A stretch of DNA of 44,469 nt from a virus: IMG/VR virus record IMGVR_UViG_3300037847_005852, positions 7,326 through 51,794 of that record, one strand, 5' to 3'. Shown piece by piece: positions 16,468 through 28,700 of the stretch; positions within the stretch are counted from its first letter, which is position 1; every line of letters starts with the position of its first letter. The position numbers and the translations under genes are program-made. The notes beneath the pieces are model-generated. The model saw only the letters and a list, made by a program, of their open reading frames with translations, made no database searches and was not told the DNA's origin.

Positions 16468-16470
16468 AAT

Positions 16471-19400
16471 ATGGCTAAAATACAAAGAACATTTGTAGGC
16501 GGTAAAATGAATAAAGGCTTAGACGAGAGGCTTCTCCCGCCAGGCCAATATAGAGACGCTTTAAATATACAAGTATCTACATCAACAGGTTCAGATGTAG
16601 GTGCAATAGAAAATATACCTGGTAATGTTTTAAAAAATGGGGGCCCTGAAAATGAAAATTGGGCAAGCAATTTTGGGATTAGTGTATCAACCAATGTTGT
16701 AGGAAGCGTAGTAGATGGCGAAAATGATAAAATATATTATTTAGTAGCATCTCAAAATGCGAGTATAAGTTTAATTGCTGAATACGATCAAGGCAATGGT
16801 CTTGTAGATTTAGTATTAGTAGATTTAAATAGCATTTTAAGTTGGAACTGGAAACAACCTATAACTGGTATAAATATTTTAGATGGTTTTTTATTATTTA
16901 CAGACAATAACAAAGAACCTAAAAAAATAAATATAGCCAGATTTAAAGCAGGAACTTCTGAAATACAAACTCATAGCCAAGTATTTGGCAGAGCTTTCGT
17001 GGAAGCTGATATTACTGTTATTAAGAAAAGACCTCAAGAAGCGCCTTCATTAGAAACAAAGGCTACTAAAAAAACAAGTACTGGTGTTGGTTGTGGTTTA
17101 GATCCAGTAGAGGTAACACATAATTTTTCATTATCTGGGGTAACAACGGGTGATAATGTACCTGTACCTAACGGAACAGAAGTAGATTTAAATTTTAGTG
17201 GCTTGAACGATTGGGCTGTAGACGATATAGTCATATTAAATGCATCAAAGCCTAGAGAAAAAAATTTAATAGACGAATATAGAGTTAGAGCAAAAGTAAA
17301 GACACCTTTACCAACTGGCTCACCTTATACATATAAGCTAGAAGTATTATCAGCGTCGTCTGATATGGCGAGTGAAAATTTAGTTTGGTCTTGTTTATTA
17401 GAAGAAGACCCACCGATGTTTGAAAATAAGTTTCCTCGGTTTGCTTATAGATGGAAGTACATTGACGGGGAGTATTCTGGGTTTTCTCCTTTTTCAGAGC
17501 CTGCATTTATAGGTGGCGACTTTGAATATAAAAGCTCTAAGGCCCATAATGTTGGTATGAAAAATAACTTGCGTTATTTAAGAATTCATACTTTTGAAAC
17601 CCCACCAGACGATGTTACAGAGATAGATATATTATATAAAGAAACCAACTCAACCGGTATATATAAGGTAGATTCAGTTGGGGATACCGCGACTGAATAT
17701 GAAATCACTTCTGAAATAGTAGGCCCTATTATTGAGCCTAACCAGTTTCTTAGAACTTTTGATAATGTTCCTCGTAAAGCGAAATCACAAGAGGTTGTAT
17801 CAAATAGAATAGTTTATGGTAATTATACACAAGGATATGATATAACCAATAAACCTAATATAACAGCATCTGTAACTTCTACTAATCACCCTCAACTAAA
17901 AAGAGCAAATTCTTCGGTTAAATCACTTAGAAACTACCAAGTGGGTGTCGTTTTTGGTGATGCTTACGGAAGAGAAACACCTGTTTTTACAAGTGAGAAC
18001 GCAAGTGTTACTGTAGATAAGCAATCTGCTGTTAAAGTAAATTCAATAAGCGCTCAAGCAAGCGGAACTGCCCCAACCTGGGCTACGTATTTTAAATACT
18101 ATATAAAAGATGTTAGCGGTGAATATTATAATCTAGCTTTAGATAGGTTTTTCCCTGCAGATGACGGTAATGTTTGGCTTTCTTTCCCAAGTGCTGAAAG
18201 AAACAAATTACAAGAAGGTGATTTTTTAGCGCTAAAAAAGGTGCATGATGATGAAGCTTCTGTTGACGAAGACATTAGATATAAAGCTTTAAGCATTTCC
18301 AATGAAACACCCGACGATGTTTTGTACAAAAAAACAGTTATAGCTGAGCACCAGGTAAGTTCATGCAATGTTGGAGAGGGTGACACCGTTATAACTTTTA
18401 ATGGACCAAGGTCTGATTTTAATACAAAATTTGCACAAGCATTTAATCAAGGCGGTTTTATTAGGCTACAAACAGCTAATGGGCAAACTGATTTATATGA
18501 ACTAAAAGAAGGTGGCCCTACTCAAAGTGTACCTCAGGGTGGTTCAGATAGTGTAAATTATAGAGTTGTTTTAGAAGAAGCTCTAGGATCAGAAATAGCA
18601 GGTAGCAACGTAGCGGTAAGCAAAATAGCCGTTATAGATTATATTGCAAGACCGCGAAGAATGTATAACGGTAAGTTTTTTGTTAAAATAAATATAGATG
18701 CTAATTTTAAAGACTTTTTAATAGACCCACAGCATCAATTAAACCCTGTTTACGAAAATGTTGCAGTTGCGGCTGGTGACAATCCTATTATTACTCCAGT
18801 TAACTCTGTAAGAACAGTTGATGATACTACCCCAGAAATAATATCTCAGGTAGCTTGGCGAGATCACCAAAGTAACGCTTATACAACACCTGATTATCCT
18901 GAGCAAGGTAGCAATCAATTTACGCTTTTGTATCTACCTCACGACGAAGCTCTCACAGGCAGCAACACTATAGATAACACGGATCTCGATATTACATCGC
19001 CGGATGTCGGTGCTGAGTGGTTTGTAAATAACATGAAGGTTGGGAAATTTATTAAATTTGAACAAGACCCTGACCAAAATTATTACAAAATAACTAATAT
19101 ATCTACTTTAGTAAGAGCCAGAGCGGATGCCGCTTCACCTTATTCAGGAAGAGACATAGAGCTTGTTAGAACTTTTACATTAGATAAAAATATACAAAAC
19201 AACCCCGCTAGCGATTGGGGTGGCACAATATCCACAACTAGTGTAACTAAATACGATTTTGAAATATTTAGGCAAACTACAGACTGGGATACGTTTTTAG
19301 ACGAATTTAATGTAGAGTTTTCTTCATCTTCACCAGCTATATTTGAAACTATACCACAAGAAACTTTAGATTTAGATATATATTATGAAGCTACCGATGC

Positions 19401-20865
19401 TTTAATCATAGACAACTATACTAACGCTATAAGCATTGATTGGTTTAACTGCTACAGCTTTGGAAATGGTGTTGAGTCTAATCGTATAAGAGACGATTTT
19501 AACGCACCTACTTTGGACAAAGGATCTAAAGCATCTGCGCCATTAGATGAACCTTATGCGCAAGAAGTTCGCAAGACAGGGCTTATATATTCAGGTATTT
19601 TTAATTCTATTTCAGGTGTAAATAATCTTAATCAGTTTAATATGGCTGAAAAGATTACTAAAGACCTAGAGCCTATTTATGGGGGTATACAAAAGCTACA
19701 TGCTAGAGATACATCGCTAGTCGCCTTTTGTGAGGACAAAATATATAGAATACTTATAGATAAAGACGCTATATACAATGCAGACGGCAACCCTAATTTA
19801 ATTGCTAGCAATAGAGTATTAGGCGACGCTTCTGCTTTTGCAGGCGAATACGGTATATCTACCAACCCTGAGTCGTTTGCCTCTTATGGATTTAGAATTT
19901 ACTTTGCCGATAAGAAAAGAAGCTCAGTGCTTAGATTATCCATGGACGGTATAACCAGTATATCGGATAAAGGTATGTCTGAATATATTGAAGATGCCTT
20001 TAAAGCAGAGACGAATTCTTATATATGGGGTAGTTATGATCAGACAACAGGGTGTTATAACTTAGCTATTAATAACGAAACTTTATCTTTTCAAGAAAAG
20101 GTTAATGGTTGGCCTACTAGACTATCTTATATGGCAGTCGCAGGGCAATCTTTAAATAATGAGTATTATACATTTAACCAGGCTAATTTATACGAGCATT
20201 CTGCAGAAAGCAATAGAAACACTTTTTATGGGCAAGAATATAATGCTTCTGTAAAAGTTATATTTAATGACCAACCTTCTAGTATAAAAAATTTTAAAGC
20301 ACTATCTTACGAAGGTGATACTGGGTGGGCTGCTGAGGTTGTTACACAAGAACAAGACGGAAGCGTAAGCACTTGGGTTAAAAAAGAAGGTATATATTAC
20401 AACTTTATATCCGGTAAAGCTGGCACGTGGGATAATGACGCACAATCCGGCACTTTAAAAGCTGAAGCTTTTAATGTACAAGGACTTGGCTATCCCACTA
20501 GTGTTGTAAACAATGATAATAATCCTTCTGGAAATGTTGATGACGTATATACTATAGTATTCCCGCATATTAATGATTCAGCTCAAATAAAAGATGTGTT
20601 GTTTACTAAAAGACCTGATAACGACATTCATTCAGTAGGTACTATTGAAAGTATAAATAGAGTTACTAATACAATAACTGTTAAAAACACAACTGGTAAA
20701 GGTTTAGGTTCAACATCCACTACTAACTTTTTATTCATAGTTAAAGATGAATACAAAAACACCTCTGGTGTTATAGGTTATTACGCCGATGTTGAAATGA
20801 CAACAAGCAGTGTGGCTAAAAAAGAGCTATTCGCTATTAACTCAGAAGTTTTTATAAGCAGCTAA
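16471..20865 (+). CDS. Tail stabilization/muzzle-like protein, 1464 aa
   Basis: Begins MAKIQRTFVGGKMNKGLDER then LLPPGQYRDALNIQVSTSTG and SDVGAIENIPGN. This 'FxGGkMNkdlDERLxPxGxYRDAxNxxVstSegsdvGaxxNixGN' start is the hallmark of the very large tail stabilization (muzzle) protein of crAss-like and related podoviruses, which closes the distal tail. The rest is beta-rich with repeated Fn3/propeller-like strands (YRWKYIDGEYSGFSPFSEPA) and a late segment DTSLVAFCEDKIYRILIDKD, followed by YGISTNPESFASYGFRIYFA, which resembles a beta-propeller blade. No Cys-rich or catalytic motif. Length fits the family. Expected at the tail tip, controlling DNA release. Confidence 0.8.
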   Translation: MAKIQRTFVGGKMNKGLDERLLPPGQYRDALNIQVSTSTGSDVGAIENIPGNVLKNGGPENENWASNFGISVSTNVVGSVVDGENDKIYYLVASQNASISLIAEYDQGNGLVDLVLVDLNSILSWNWKQPITGINILDGFLLFTDNNKEPKKINIARFKAGTSEIQTHSQVFGRAFVEADITVIKKRPQEAPSLETKATKKTSTGVGCGLDPVEVTHNFSLSGVTTGDNVPVPNGTEVDLNFSGLNDWAVDDIVILNASKPREKNLIDEYRVRAKVKTPLPTGSPYTYKLEVLSASSDMASENLVWSCLLEEDPPMFENKFPRFAYRWKYIDGEYSGFSPFSEPAFIGGDFEYKSSKAHNVGMKNNLRYLRIHTFETPPDDVTEIDILYKETNSTGIYKVDSVGDTATEYEITSEIVGPIIEPNQFLRTFDNVPRKAKSQEVVSNRIVYGNYTQGYDITNKPNITASVTSTNHPQLKRANSSVKSLRNYQVGVVFGDAYGRETPVFTSENASVTVDKQSAVKVNSISAQASGTAPTWATYFKYYIKDVSGEYYNLALDRFFPADDGNVWLSFPSAERNKLQEGDFLALKKVHDDEASVDEDIRYKALSISNETPDDVLYKKTVIAEHQVSSCNVGEGDTVITFNGPRSDFNTKFAQAFNQGGFIRLQTANGQTDLYELKEGGPTQSVPQGGSDSVNYRVVLEEALGSEIAGSNVAVSKIAVIDYIARPRRMYNGKFFVKINIDANFKDFLIDPQHQLNPVYENVAVAAGDNPIITPVNSVRTVDDTTPEIISQVAWRDHQSNAYTTPDYPEQGSNQFTLLYLPHDEALTGSNTIDNTDLDITSPDVGAEWFVNNMKVGKFIKFEQDPDQNYYKITNISTLVRARADAASPYSGRDIELVRTFTLDKNIQNNPASDWGGTISTTSVTKYDFEIFRQTTDWDTFLDEFNVEFSSSSPAIFETIPQETLDLDIYYEATDALIIDNYTNAISIDWFNCYSFGNGVESNRIRDDFNAPTLDKGSKASAPLDEPYAQEVRKTGLIYSGIFNSISGVNNLNQFNMAEKITKDLEPIYGGIQKLHARDTSLVAFCEDKIYRILIDKDAIYNADGNPNLIASNRVLGDASAFAGEYGISTNPESFASYGFRIYFADKKRSSVLRLSMDGITSISDKGMSEYIEDAFKAETNSYIWGSYDQTTGCYNLAINNETLSFQEKVNGWPTRLSYMAVAGQSLNNEYYTFNQANLYEHSAESNRNTFYGQEYNASVKVIFNDQPSSIKNFKALSYEGDTGWAAEVVTQEQDGSVSTWVKKEGIYYNFISGKAGTWDNDAQSGTLKAEAFNVQGLGYPTSVVNNDNNPSGNVDDVYTIVFPHINDSAQIKDVLFTKRPDNDIHSVGTIESINRVTNTITVKNTTGKGLGSTSTTNFLFIVKDEYKNTSGVIGYYADVEMTTSSVAKKELFAINSEVFISS

Positions 20866-20899
20866 TAATACGTAATAATAATTTATAAACTAATTTAAT

Positions 20900-21517
20900 A
20901 TGGCATTACCATTAGCATTAGTCGGTCTTGGTATACAAGGTGCACTAGGTGTAGCTAGTGGCACTATAGGGTATAGACGCCGCCGACAAGAGCAAAGAGA
21001 TGCACAGGCTATGTTTGACCAAAATATGGCCCAGTATCGCAATCAAGATTTATCCAATCCATATAGGAACATGCAAAACCCGTACGAAGATATGACGGTA
21101 AACCAGCAAGCTGCTGATTTTCAAGCACAGCAGCAGCAACAAGGCATGGCAGCTACTATGGACGCACTCAAAGGGGCAGCAGGTTCTTCCGGCATAGGCG
21201 CCCTAAGTCAATCACTATTAGCACAGCAATCGCAGAATGCACAACGCGCATCTGCTGATATAGCTAGACAAGAGCAGAGCATTGCTTCACAACAGGCTCA
21301 AGCAGCTGGTCAATTGCAGGCATTAGAGCGTAAAGGTGATTTGCTTTCAAGAAAATTAAAAAGAGAGCAATACTCAACAGAATTAGGTATGTCTCAACAA
21401 AGATTAGCATCGGCTAACCTAGCAAGACAACAGGCTACTCAAGCTTTATTAGGTGGTGTTGGTGATTTAACCGGTGCTGGTATAGGTTTTTATAATGAAA
21501 GTATATATGGCGGATAA
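20900..21517 (+). CDS. Internal virion/ejection-type protein, 205 aa
   Basis: N terminus MALPLALVGLGIQGALGVAS is a short hydrophobic Gly/Ala segment, followed by RRRRQEQRDAQAMFDQNMAQ, a Gln/Ala-rich coiled coil (about 30-170), and a second Gly-rich hydrophobic stretch near the C terminus (LLGGVGDLTGAGIGFYNES). This design (small, Gln/Ala-rich, membrane-active ends) is that of short ejected internal proteins such as T7 gp14 or P22 gp7, which insert into the host envelope during DNA entry. The place between the muzzle gene and the 2707-residue giant protein supports this. Homology to those families is not claimed. Confidence 0.6.
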   Translation: MALPLALVGLGIQGALGVASGTIGYRRRRQEQRDAQAMFDQNMAQYRNQDLSNPYRNMQNPYEDMTVNQQAADFQAQQQQQGMAATMDALKGAAGSSGIGALSQSLLAQQSQNAQRASADIARQEQSIASQQAQAAGQLQALERKGDLLSRKLKREQYSTELGMSQQRLASANLARQQATQALLGGVGDLTGAGIGFYNESIYGG

Positions 21518-22712
21518 ATCATTAATACAAGGTGCCGGGCAGGTATATAGTTCCCAGGGTTTTGTTGATTACGGAAAAGCATATAAGCCTTCTAGCTTGT
21601 TGAACGCTTATTCTAAAATACTGCAAGAACAAGAAAAAGAAAAGCAGGAGATCGACGCAATAACCACCAAGGTTAACAACAGAATGAATTCAATGAATAC
21701 AGTGGATTTAACTGATATTACATTTGAACAAAAAACTGTTGTAAAAGATTATTTAGTAGAGCAAAGAAATATATATGCACAAGCAGCTAACGAAATAGCT
21801 TATATATCTGATAAATCATCTTCAGAGTACCAATACTACGCTGATATTATGAGCGAGGTGAATAATAATATAAGTAATTTAAGTGAGCAGCTTAAAGACT
21901 ATAAAGAAGCTAAAATACAATACGAATCTGATAACGATAAAAGGCTTTGGTCAGGCGGTGTAGGTAATGCGGCAGCACAGGCTGATGCTGCTTCTGTATA
22001 TGGCTTTGATGAAGATAATATGGCTACATTACAAATAGCCAACGGCGGTAATATGCAATTTGTGTATTCCGGTAAAACAGTAAACTGGAATGACCATCAA
22101 GATCCTTATTTAAAACATTTTACCACTGCAAAATATATAACAGATAAAGCAAATACCATTGCAGCAAGCAATTCAGAGCTTACTGCCGAAAATGCAAATA
22201 CAATTAGGTTAGAGCTAGACCAAAAGCTTTCAGATGAACAAGCTTTAAAATCCTTAATAGCTGGGGATTTTATGTATGAAGGTATTGATTTAAGTGACAT
22301 TGTGTACAACGAGGAAGATCCTAATTCTACAAAAATAGAAGTTATAGACAGATTGGTAAATGGGTTTAAAGCTGTTGGCGCAAGAAGTAAAGCTGCTTAT
22401 AACGAAGAAGACGGGAATTTATATTCTAGATACAAAAAGCCTGAAACCGTACAAGCGATGATGCAAGCACAACAAAGCGCTAGAGAAGAAGGTGCACTTA
22501 TAGGAGCTCAAGAGCCGCCTAATGTTTCCGGTCAAGAGGCTAAAGTTTTTAAATTTGGACCTAATGACAACCCAGATCAAATTAGAATTAAGCTAGACCC
22601 GATTACAAAAAAGTGGGTTTATTTTAATTCAAAAACCGCTGTTAAGTCTGAATACGATGATTTATTAGATTTAATGAATTCTCACCCTGGGCTTTTTTAC
22701 ACTAACAATTAA
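21507..22712 (+). CDS. Putative internal virion/tail protein, 401 aa
   Basis: I start it at the ATG at 21507 (MADKSLIQGAGQVYSSQGFV), which overlaps the previous stop by 11 bases; an in-frame ATG at 21495 would add four residues. Mostly helical with a coiled-coil region (ILQEQEKEKQEIDAITTKVN) and NNNISNLSEQLKDYKEAKIQ, then AAAQADAASVYGFDEDNMAT. No membrane segment or enzyme motif. Located directly before the giant protein in the ejection-protein region, it is most likely a second internal or cargo protein. Family not recognised. Confidence 0.55.
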   Translation: MADKSLIQGAGQVYSSQGFVDYGKAYKPSSLLNAYSKILQEQEKEKQEIDAITTKVNNRMNSMNTVDLTDITFEQKTVVKDYLVEQRNIYAQAANEIAYISDKSSSEYQYYADIMSEVNNNISNLSEQLKDYKEAKIQYESDNDKRLWSGGVGNAAAQADAASVYGFDEDNMATLQIANGGNMQFVYSGKTVNWNDHQDPYLKHFTTAKYITDKANTIAASNSELTAENANTIRLELDQKLSDEQALKSLIAGDFMYEGIDLSDIVYNEEDPNSTKIEVIDRLVNGFKAVGARSKAAYNEEDGNLYSRYKKPETVQAMMQAQQSAREEGALIGAQEPPNVSGQEAKVFKFGPNDNPDQIRIKLDPITKKWVYFNSKTAVKSEYDDLLDLMNSHPGLFYTNN

Positions 22713-22726
22713 TAATATAATATTTA

Positions 22727-25700
22727 ATGCATTATATCGTAGATAATAAAAAAATTACATTAGAAGAGGCAGAAGCTTTAGCTAATGAGTTTGGTACAAC
22801 TGTTGAAGAATTAGCCCTATCAGGCGGATGGAAACAGGTAGAAGAGGGAAAGACAACGGTTCCGGAGGAAACGACTCCACCAACGGAACCAGTAAAAACA
22901 ACGGCCGCTGGGGATTCCAGTTTGGCCGATACTTCTTTGGAGTCACAAGAAATACCTGAGTTTAATCCAAAATCTTTAAAACCGCCAAAAAAAGCACCTG
23001 AAGGCGATCCTTATATGGGATTTTACGCAGACGGCACAGCTGCTTTTGATGATGATATAGATATAAACAAAACTAAAATACAAGAAGAGCCTAACCCTAG
23101 GTTAGATAGGTTTGCTCAAAATGTAGCAGAATACGCTAAAAAAAATAGCGGTATAATGCCTTTTAGTATTGATGAAAAATACGGTACACGTATGCAGTTT
23201 GGTGAATTTGAAGGTGCTACTTCAGATCCTTACATGAGTCAAACTCAAATAAATCTCACTAACGGAAAATCTATTATAGTACCTTCAATAGACCCTAATA
23301 ATATTCAGGAAAAAACAAATGATGACGTTTATGGTGTAAAAAGCTGGGGCGGTACTCCAACTACTACAGAAGAGGATATAAATTTTGAAATAGAAGAAGC
23401 ACAATTAAACTTACCTTCTAAAAGTCAATATATACAATATAATGAAGAAGGGACCTACGATTTTGTTGCTAAGTATTACGATGCCACTCAGTTAGAAGCT
23501 ATCGGTATTAATCTTGTTGATTTCCAGGGTTGGCTAAACAAAAATGGGCTTGCTGAAGACTTTGAACAAGATGTAAAAGACGGTCTTTATAACGATGGAT
23601 TGATGGCCACCAATTATTCTGACGCAGAAGATACTAGTGTAGCATTAGAAGAGTTAAAGCAAAAAACTCTTAGAGGTTTTTTAGACACATATATAGATTC
23701 TGATATTGAGCATACTTCTAAAAAGTCTTTTATAGATTTTTATAATAGCAATAAAGAAAAATTTAATGAATCTGTTGGTTTTGATGGGGCTTATAAACTT
23801 TATACAAAAATAAATAATCGACCTGGTGAAAATTACATTTTAAATGCTGTTAAAGGATCTTATAAGCTTAATGAATTTGATGCATATAGAAAAGCTGCAT
23901 TTCCTGCCGCTGTAAATGCTGACTTAAGAATTGAGCGCAAAATAGAAGAAGATTATGCTGAAAAACTAAACCGAAATGAGTTTGAAAAATTTATAGACCC
24001 TTTTAAACAATTTGTTGTTGATGCTTTTATAGGTTTAGAAGGTGCAGGCTTAGAAACTGTAAGATATATGCAAGATCGGGTAATGGACACCGTAGGTGAT
24101 TTTACAGGATTAACTACAAATGTGTCCGCCCGCCAAGATAGATTACTTTGGGATAAATATCAACAAGAACGAGTTAATAACCAATTAGGGTATGTTTCTA
24201 CAGATAAAGGTGATGTAGTTTATTATAAAGATAGAAAGTTTATTGTTCAAGACGACGGCCAAATATTTGATACTGAAGCCGAGCTAAATGTAACCTCTAT
24301 TTTAGATTCTAAACAACTAAAAGAAATAAATGATTTAGCTTTACAATCCACAGAAAGAGATTATGACATAAGTACTAGAGGGGGATTGGGAGCTGCTGGT
24401 GCTGTAATTGGTAATATTGGTTGGCAAATATTACTAACAAGAGCCACAGGACAGCTGCGGATGGCTGCCAGTGAAAAATATATAGCTTCTATTAATAATT
24501 TTAAAAATGTTAAAAGCTTAAGGAAGTACATGACCGCTACGAACAAAGCGGGTAATAGAAGAGGTATGAATTGGAAAGGTATAAGTGCTGACACTTACGG
24601 CCAATTCGGTATTAAATTACCTTTTAATGCAGCTATGGTTGACGCTACAGTTTTTCAAACTTTTTATGGTGCTTCTATTGGGTATGAAAACACTTACTCA
24701 GCAGCTAGAAAAGCTGGATTGACGGATAAAGAAGCTGAAGCTTTAGCAATAGAAGCTAGCAAGCAAATGGCTGTTTTATATGCAGGAACGGGTCCTATAA
24801 ATCCGCGTATTAAAGCCTTAAATAAATTAGATGATTTTTTAACAAAATCAAATGCTACAAACAGAGCTGTTGCTGATTTTATACGTTCTGATAAAAAGCT
24901 AGAAGCATTTCGCAGCTCTTTAACAGCTAGTGTTGGTAAAGGAGCTAAGTTTATAAAGAATTTTTCTGGAGAAGGTACAAAAGAAGTTGTACAAGAAAAT
25001 ATACAGCAAGCAGGGGAAACATTATTTGTTAATAAAAACATTAATCGATTAGCTAAAAAAGAAATATTAGATGCGGAATATAGTTTAAAAGATTTTATGG
25101 AAACTACCGCTCTTTCTTTTATAACTGCAGGCGCTATAGGTAGTGTAAATATTCGGAATATTGGCTATAAAGGCAATGAGGAAAAAAGATTTGAAAATCT
25201 TTATTTAATGTCTCAAGATATTAAAAGCTCAACTGCACTTCTTAATACAATGGTTGAAGCAGGTAGAATAACAAAAGAAGATGCTAAAACCTTAATATCT
25301 CAAGCAAAAGCTGTAGCTAATCAGGAAGTTAATATTCCAAAATGGATGCGAAACCAAGGTGTTGATGCTGTTGAAGTAGCTGTGCTCCTTGAAGAAAGAG
25401 AACAGGCTGAAAAAGCTAAAAAGAATAGTAACCCTGTTACCCATGGGCCTTTAGATGCTAAAATTGAAGAAATTGACAGTAAAATTGAAAACCTTATAAA
25501 AGACGCTGCAGCAAAGCAAACAGAAAAAGAAGCTTCTATTGTACAACAAATACTTGGTGTTGATAAAGTAAAAGTATTTAATACCATAGAAGAAATGGTT
25601 GAAGCGGGTATTGACAGAAAAATAGCTGAAAACGTTGATGGGTTTGTAGAAGTAGATGGTCAGATTTATATAAATTTAGAGGTTGCTTCAAAAAATTTAG

Positions 25701-28700
25701 CTATAAGCGTAGGTTCTCACGAATTACTACACCGCGTATTGTATGCTGAATTAAAATCAAACCCTAATAAAGAAGCTATAATTAATCAGCTTAGAGATGC
25801 AATAATTGCAGGCGGAAATACTGAAATTGAAAAAAGAATAAGAGCAGCTGTTAATTTTAGAAATAACGAATTAAAAAAATTACAAGATCAATATAAAAAA
25901 GGGGAAATAACTAAAAAGCAATTTAATAAGCTAAAAAATAATATAGCTGGCTATGACATTGTTTTTAATGAAGACGGCACGGTGTCTGGTAAAGATATTG
26001 ATGAATACATTACTGCTTTTTCTGACGCTTTAGCAAAAGAAGAAATTAGCATGTCTGAACCTCTTTTATTGGAAATTGGAAGATGGATTTCTACTCAGAT
26101 TAAGGCTGCACTTGGTATTGATAAACAATTTGAAACAGGTAAAGATGTTTTAAAATTTGTTAAAGATTACCAAAAATCTATAAAAAAGGGGAAGCTTAGC
26201 GGCGCAGCTAAACTAAAATTAAAAGCGTCAGAAAAAGCACTTAGCGAACAAACGGATAGTGGTCAACCTGGAAAAAGATCGTTTTCGGTTAGCACCAAAA
26301 AAGAGCTTTTTAATGTAATTAAAGATGTTCAGCCTAAAAACGCTAAAACTAAGTCTGAATTTCAATCTGATCCCGGGTTTACGGATTTATACATGCTAAT
26401 GCAACCCGGACAACCAATACATAATTTTATAGTAAGCAAGTTTCCTGGTCAAACAGAAAAAGTTAGAGGTCTAATAGAGTCTTTAGAAGAACGCCTTATT
26501 AATTTTGACCCTGAAAAGAAAAGGAAAGGGAGCAATGAAGTAATCGGTGCGGAAGGATTTGTAGAATTCCTTATGGCTAATATTAATTTTGCCGCGCTGG
26601 ACATCAATAAAAAATTAGCTAAAGAAGCCGCTATAGAAAAACAAACAGGAAGCCTTGATAGTGAAACAGCAAAACAGGTTGCTGATATTTCTAATGAAAT
26701 TAAAAAGGAGCTAGCTAAAAGACCTGAGTATAAAGATTTACTTAGAAGAAGGGTAGTAGATGAAGATGTTATAAAAGATATTGAACAAAAAGTAACTAAA
26801 ATAGTTGCCCTTTTAAAATCTCGTATAGATGCTAAAGTAAGTAACAACGTTACTGTTACACCTTTAATTAGAGAAATTAAAAAAGAAGCTGGTAAGTCAA
26901 TAGACATTGATTTTAAAAAGGCTATGGGTGGTAAAAAAGATGGTGAGCTGCGTAAATTTTTGTTACGTAATAAAGCCGCTATTTTAGAAAACATGTCAAC
27001 CACTTGGCTGAGTCAAGCAATACCTAATGCTATTCAAAAAAGCGTTGATGGCGTTTTTACAACCGATTGGAAAGGTAAAAAAATAGATAGGGAAACAATG
27101 GAAACAGATTTAGCTGGCCGTACATCTGGTGCAGATTTGGTTAGACGTTTACCAAAAGCTCCTGGTGCTATTTCTGATTCAGACTTTTTGTCGGCATTCT
27201 TAGAGCCTAACGGTAATCCTACAAGAGGTAAAAAAGAATCTTTAGCTAAAGCCATGGCTGAAGAAATAACATTTGATATAATTAAAAAATCTTTTGACGA
27301 AAACGGTCCTATTGCTAAAGCATTTATAGAAAATCAAAAGCGCAACGGTGTTGAAAATGCTGAAAATATGGGCCCTGAATTTAAAAGACAGGCTGAGCGT
27401 GGTAATGTTAAATTTTCATTTACAGCACCTATTTCGGAGGGGCGCCCATCCGCTGTAAGAGTATTAAATGAAGCAGATATTATGGCTACTCTTCAATTGC
27501 TTGATTCTGCAGCTGGTGATTCAAGAGTATTAAAAGAACAATTAGTACAAACCGCTTTAACAAAAATTCTTAAAGACAACGGTTATGGAAATAAATTATT
27601 TGATTTAAGCGATCCAAAGCAACTAGAAACATATACACAAACCATTAAGGAATTTGTTGTTCCTATTATGGGAAGAGATTTTTGGGGAACAGAAAAAGCT
27701 ACTCATTTGCTGCATAGTAAGGAAATAATGTTTGGCGGAAAAATTAAGAAAAGACTTAAAGAGCTTGAAGACGATCCAACAAAACAACAAAAAGAAAAAG
27801 AAAAATTTATAGAAGAATTTGAAGCTGCAAGGGATAAGTTTATTGAAGATATATTTAATGATTCAAGCCAAAAATACGGTAAAAAAATAGCTAATCCTAA
27901 AAAATTTAAAAATCCTCAAACAGGCAGGACTATAGATACCACACCTTTTAATGTTTTTCAAAATGAAGAAATTGCTCAAGCGGCTTACGAAGACGGAGCT
28001 GTTCTTAGTTATAATATATGGACAGAAAAAACGGGTAAACAATTATGGTTTGGTTTAAAAAATGTACTTCAACAAAACAAAGATAATCCAAATGTAGCAA
28101 TAGCAATAGCTACCTGGTTAAGCTCTTCTGCTAGTAATACAAAACACCCTATGAGAGAGTTAGCTAGTATGATAGGATATTCTAAAGGGTTCGATAAAAA
28201 AGTTTCACCTATAGAAATAGAGCATGCTTTGCCGGCTACCGCTATGATACAAACTTTATTTAATACAGCTTTACAAAACCCAGAGGACTTTGCAACCAAC
28301 TATTCGTATGTAAGTAAGAATTATGTTCTTATAGGAATGAATAAATCAGACGAAAATAAAACTAAGTCTTTTAAGAAAACTAACATAAAATCATACAATT
28401 TAAGATCAGGTACATGGTGGGACAGATATTTAAATCCTATAACTGCAAAAGCACAAGGATATTTAGGAAAAGGAGATAATAAAAAATTTATTGATGGTGA
28501 TTTTGGAATAGATTCTAAATCAATTATATTATTTTCTGGAAATTCTTTATATGAAGTAGCTGGAGTTAGAAAAAATGGTTCTTTTTTATCTGATTTTGAA
28601 ATAGGCGCACAAAAAATTAAACTTAAAAAAGGCAAGAAGTATTTTAAGTTAAAAGATATTGCAAAAGTAGCAGCTAAGGATAAAGTAGAACTAGATAGAT

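Noticed and set aside
26449-27003. A 184-residue leftward frame inside the giant gene
   Set aside because: Antisense to a well-supported coding frame; Ser/Leu/Phe-rich sequence is the usual complement of Lys/Glu-rich codons.
28201-28240. HNH endonuclease domain in the giant protein
   Set aside because: Only an E-H-x-x-P stretch is visible; the zinc-ribbon or second His/Asn of HNH is not clear, so I mention it but do not call it.
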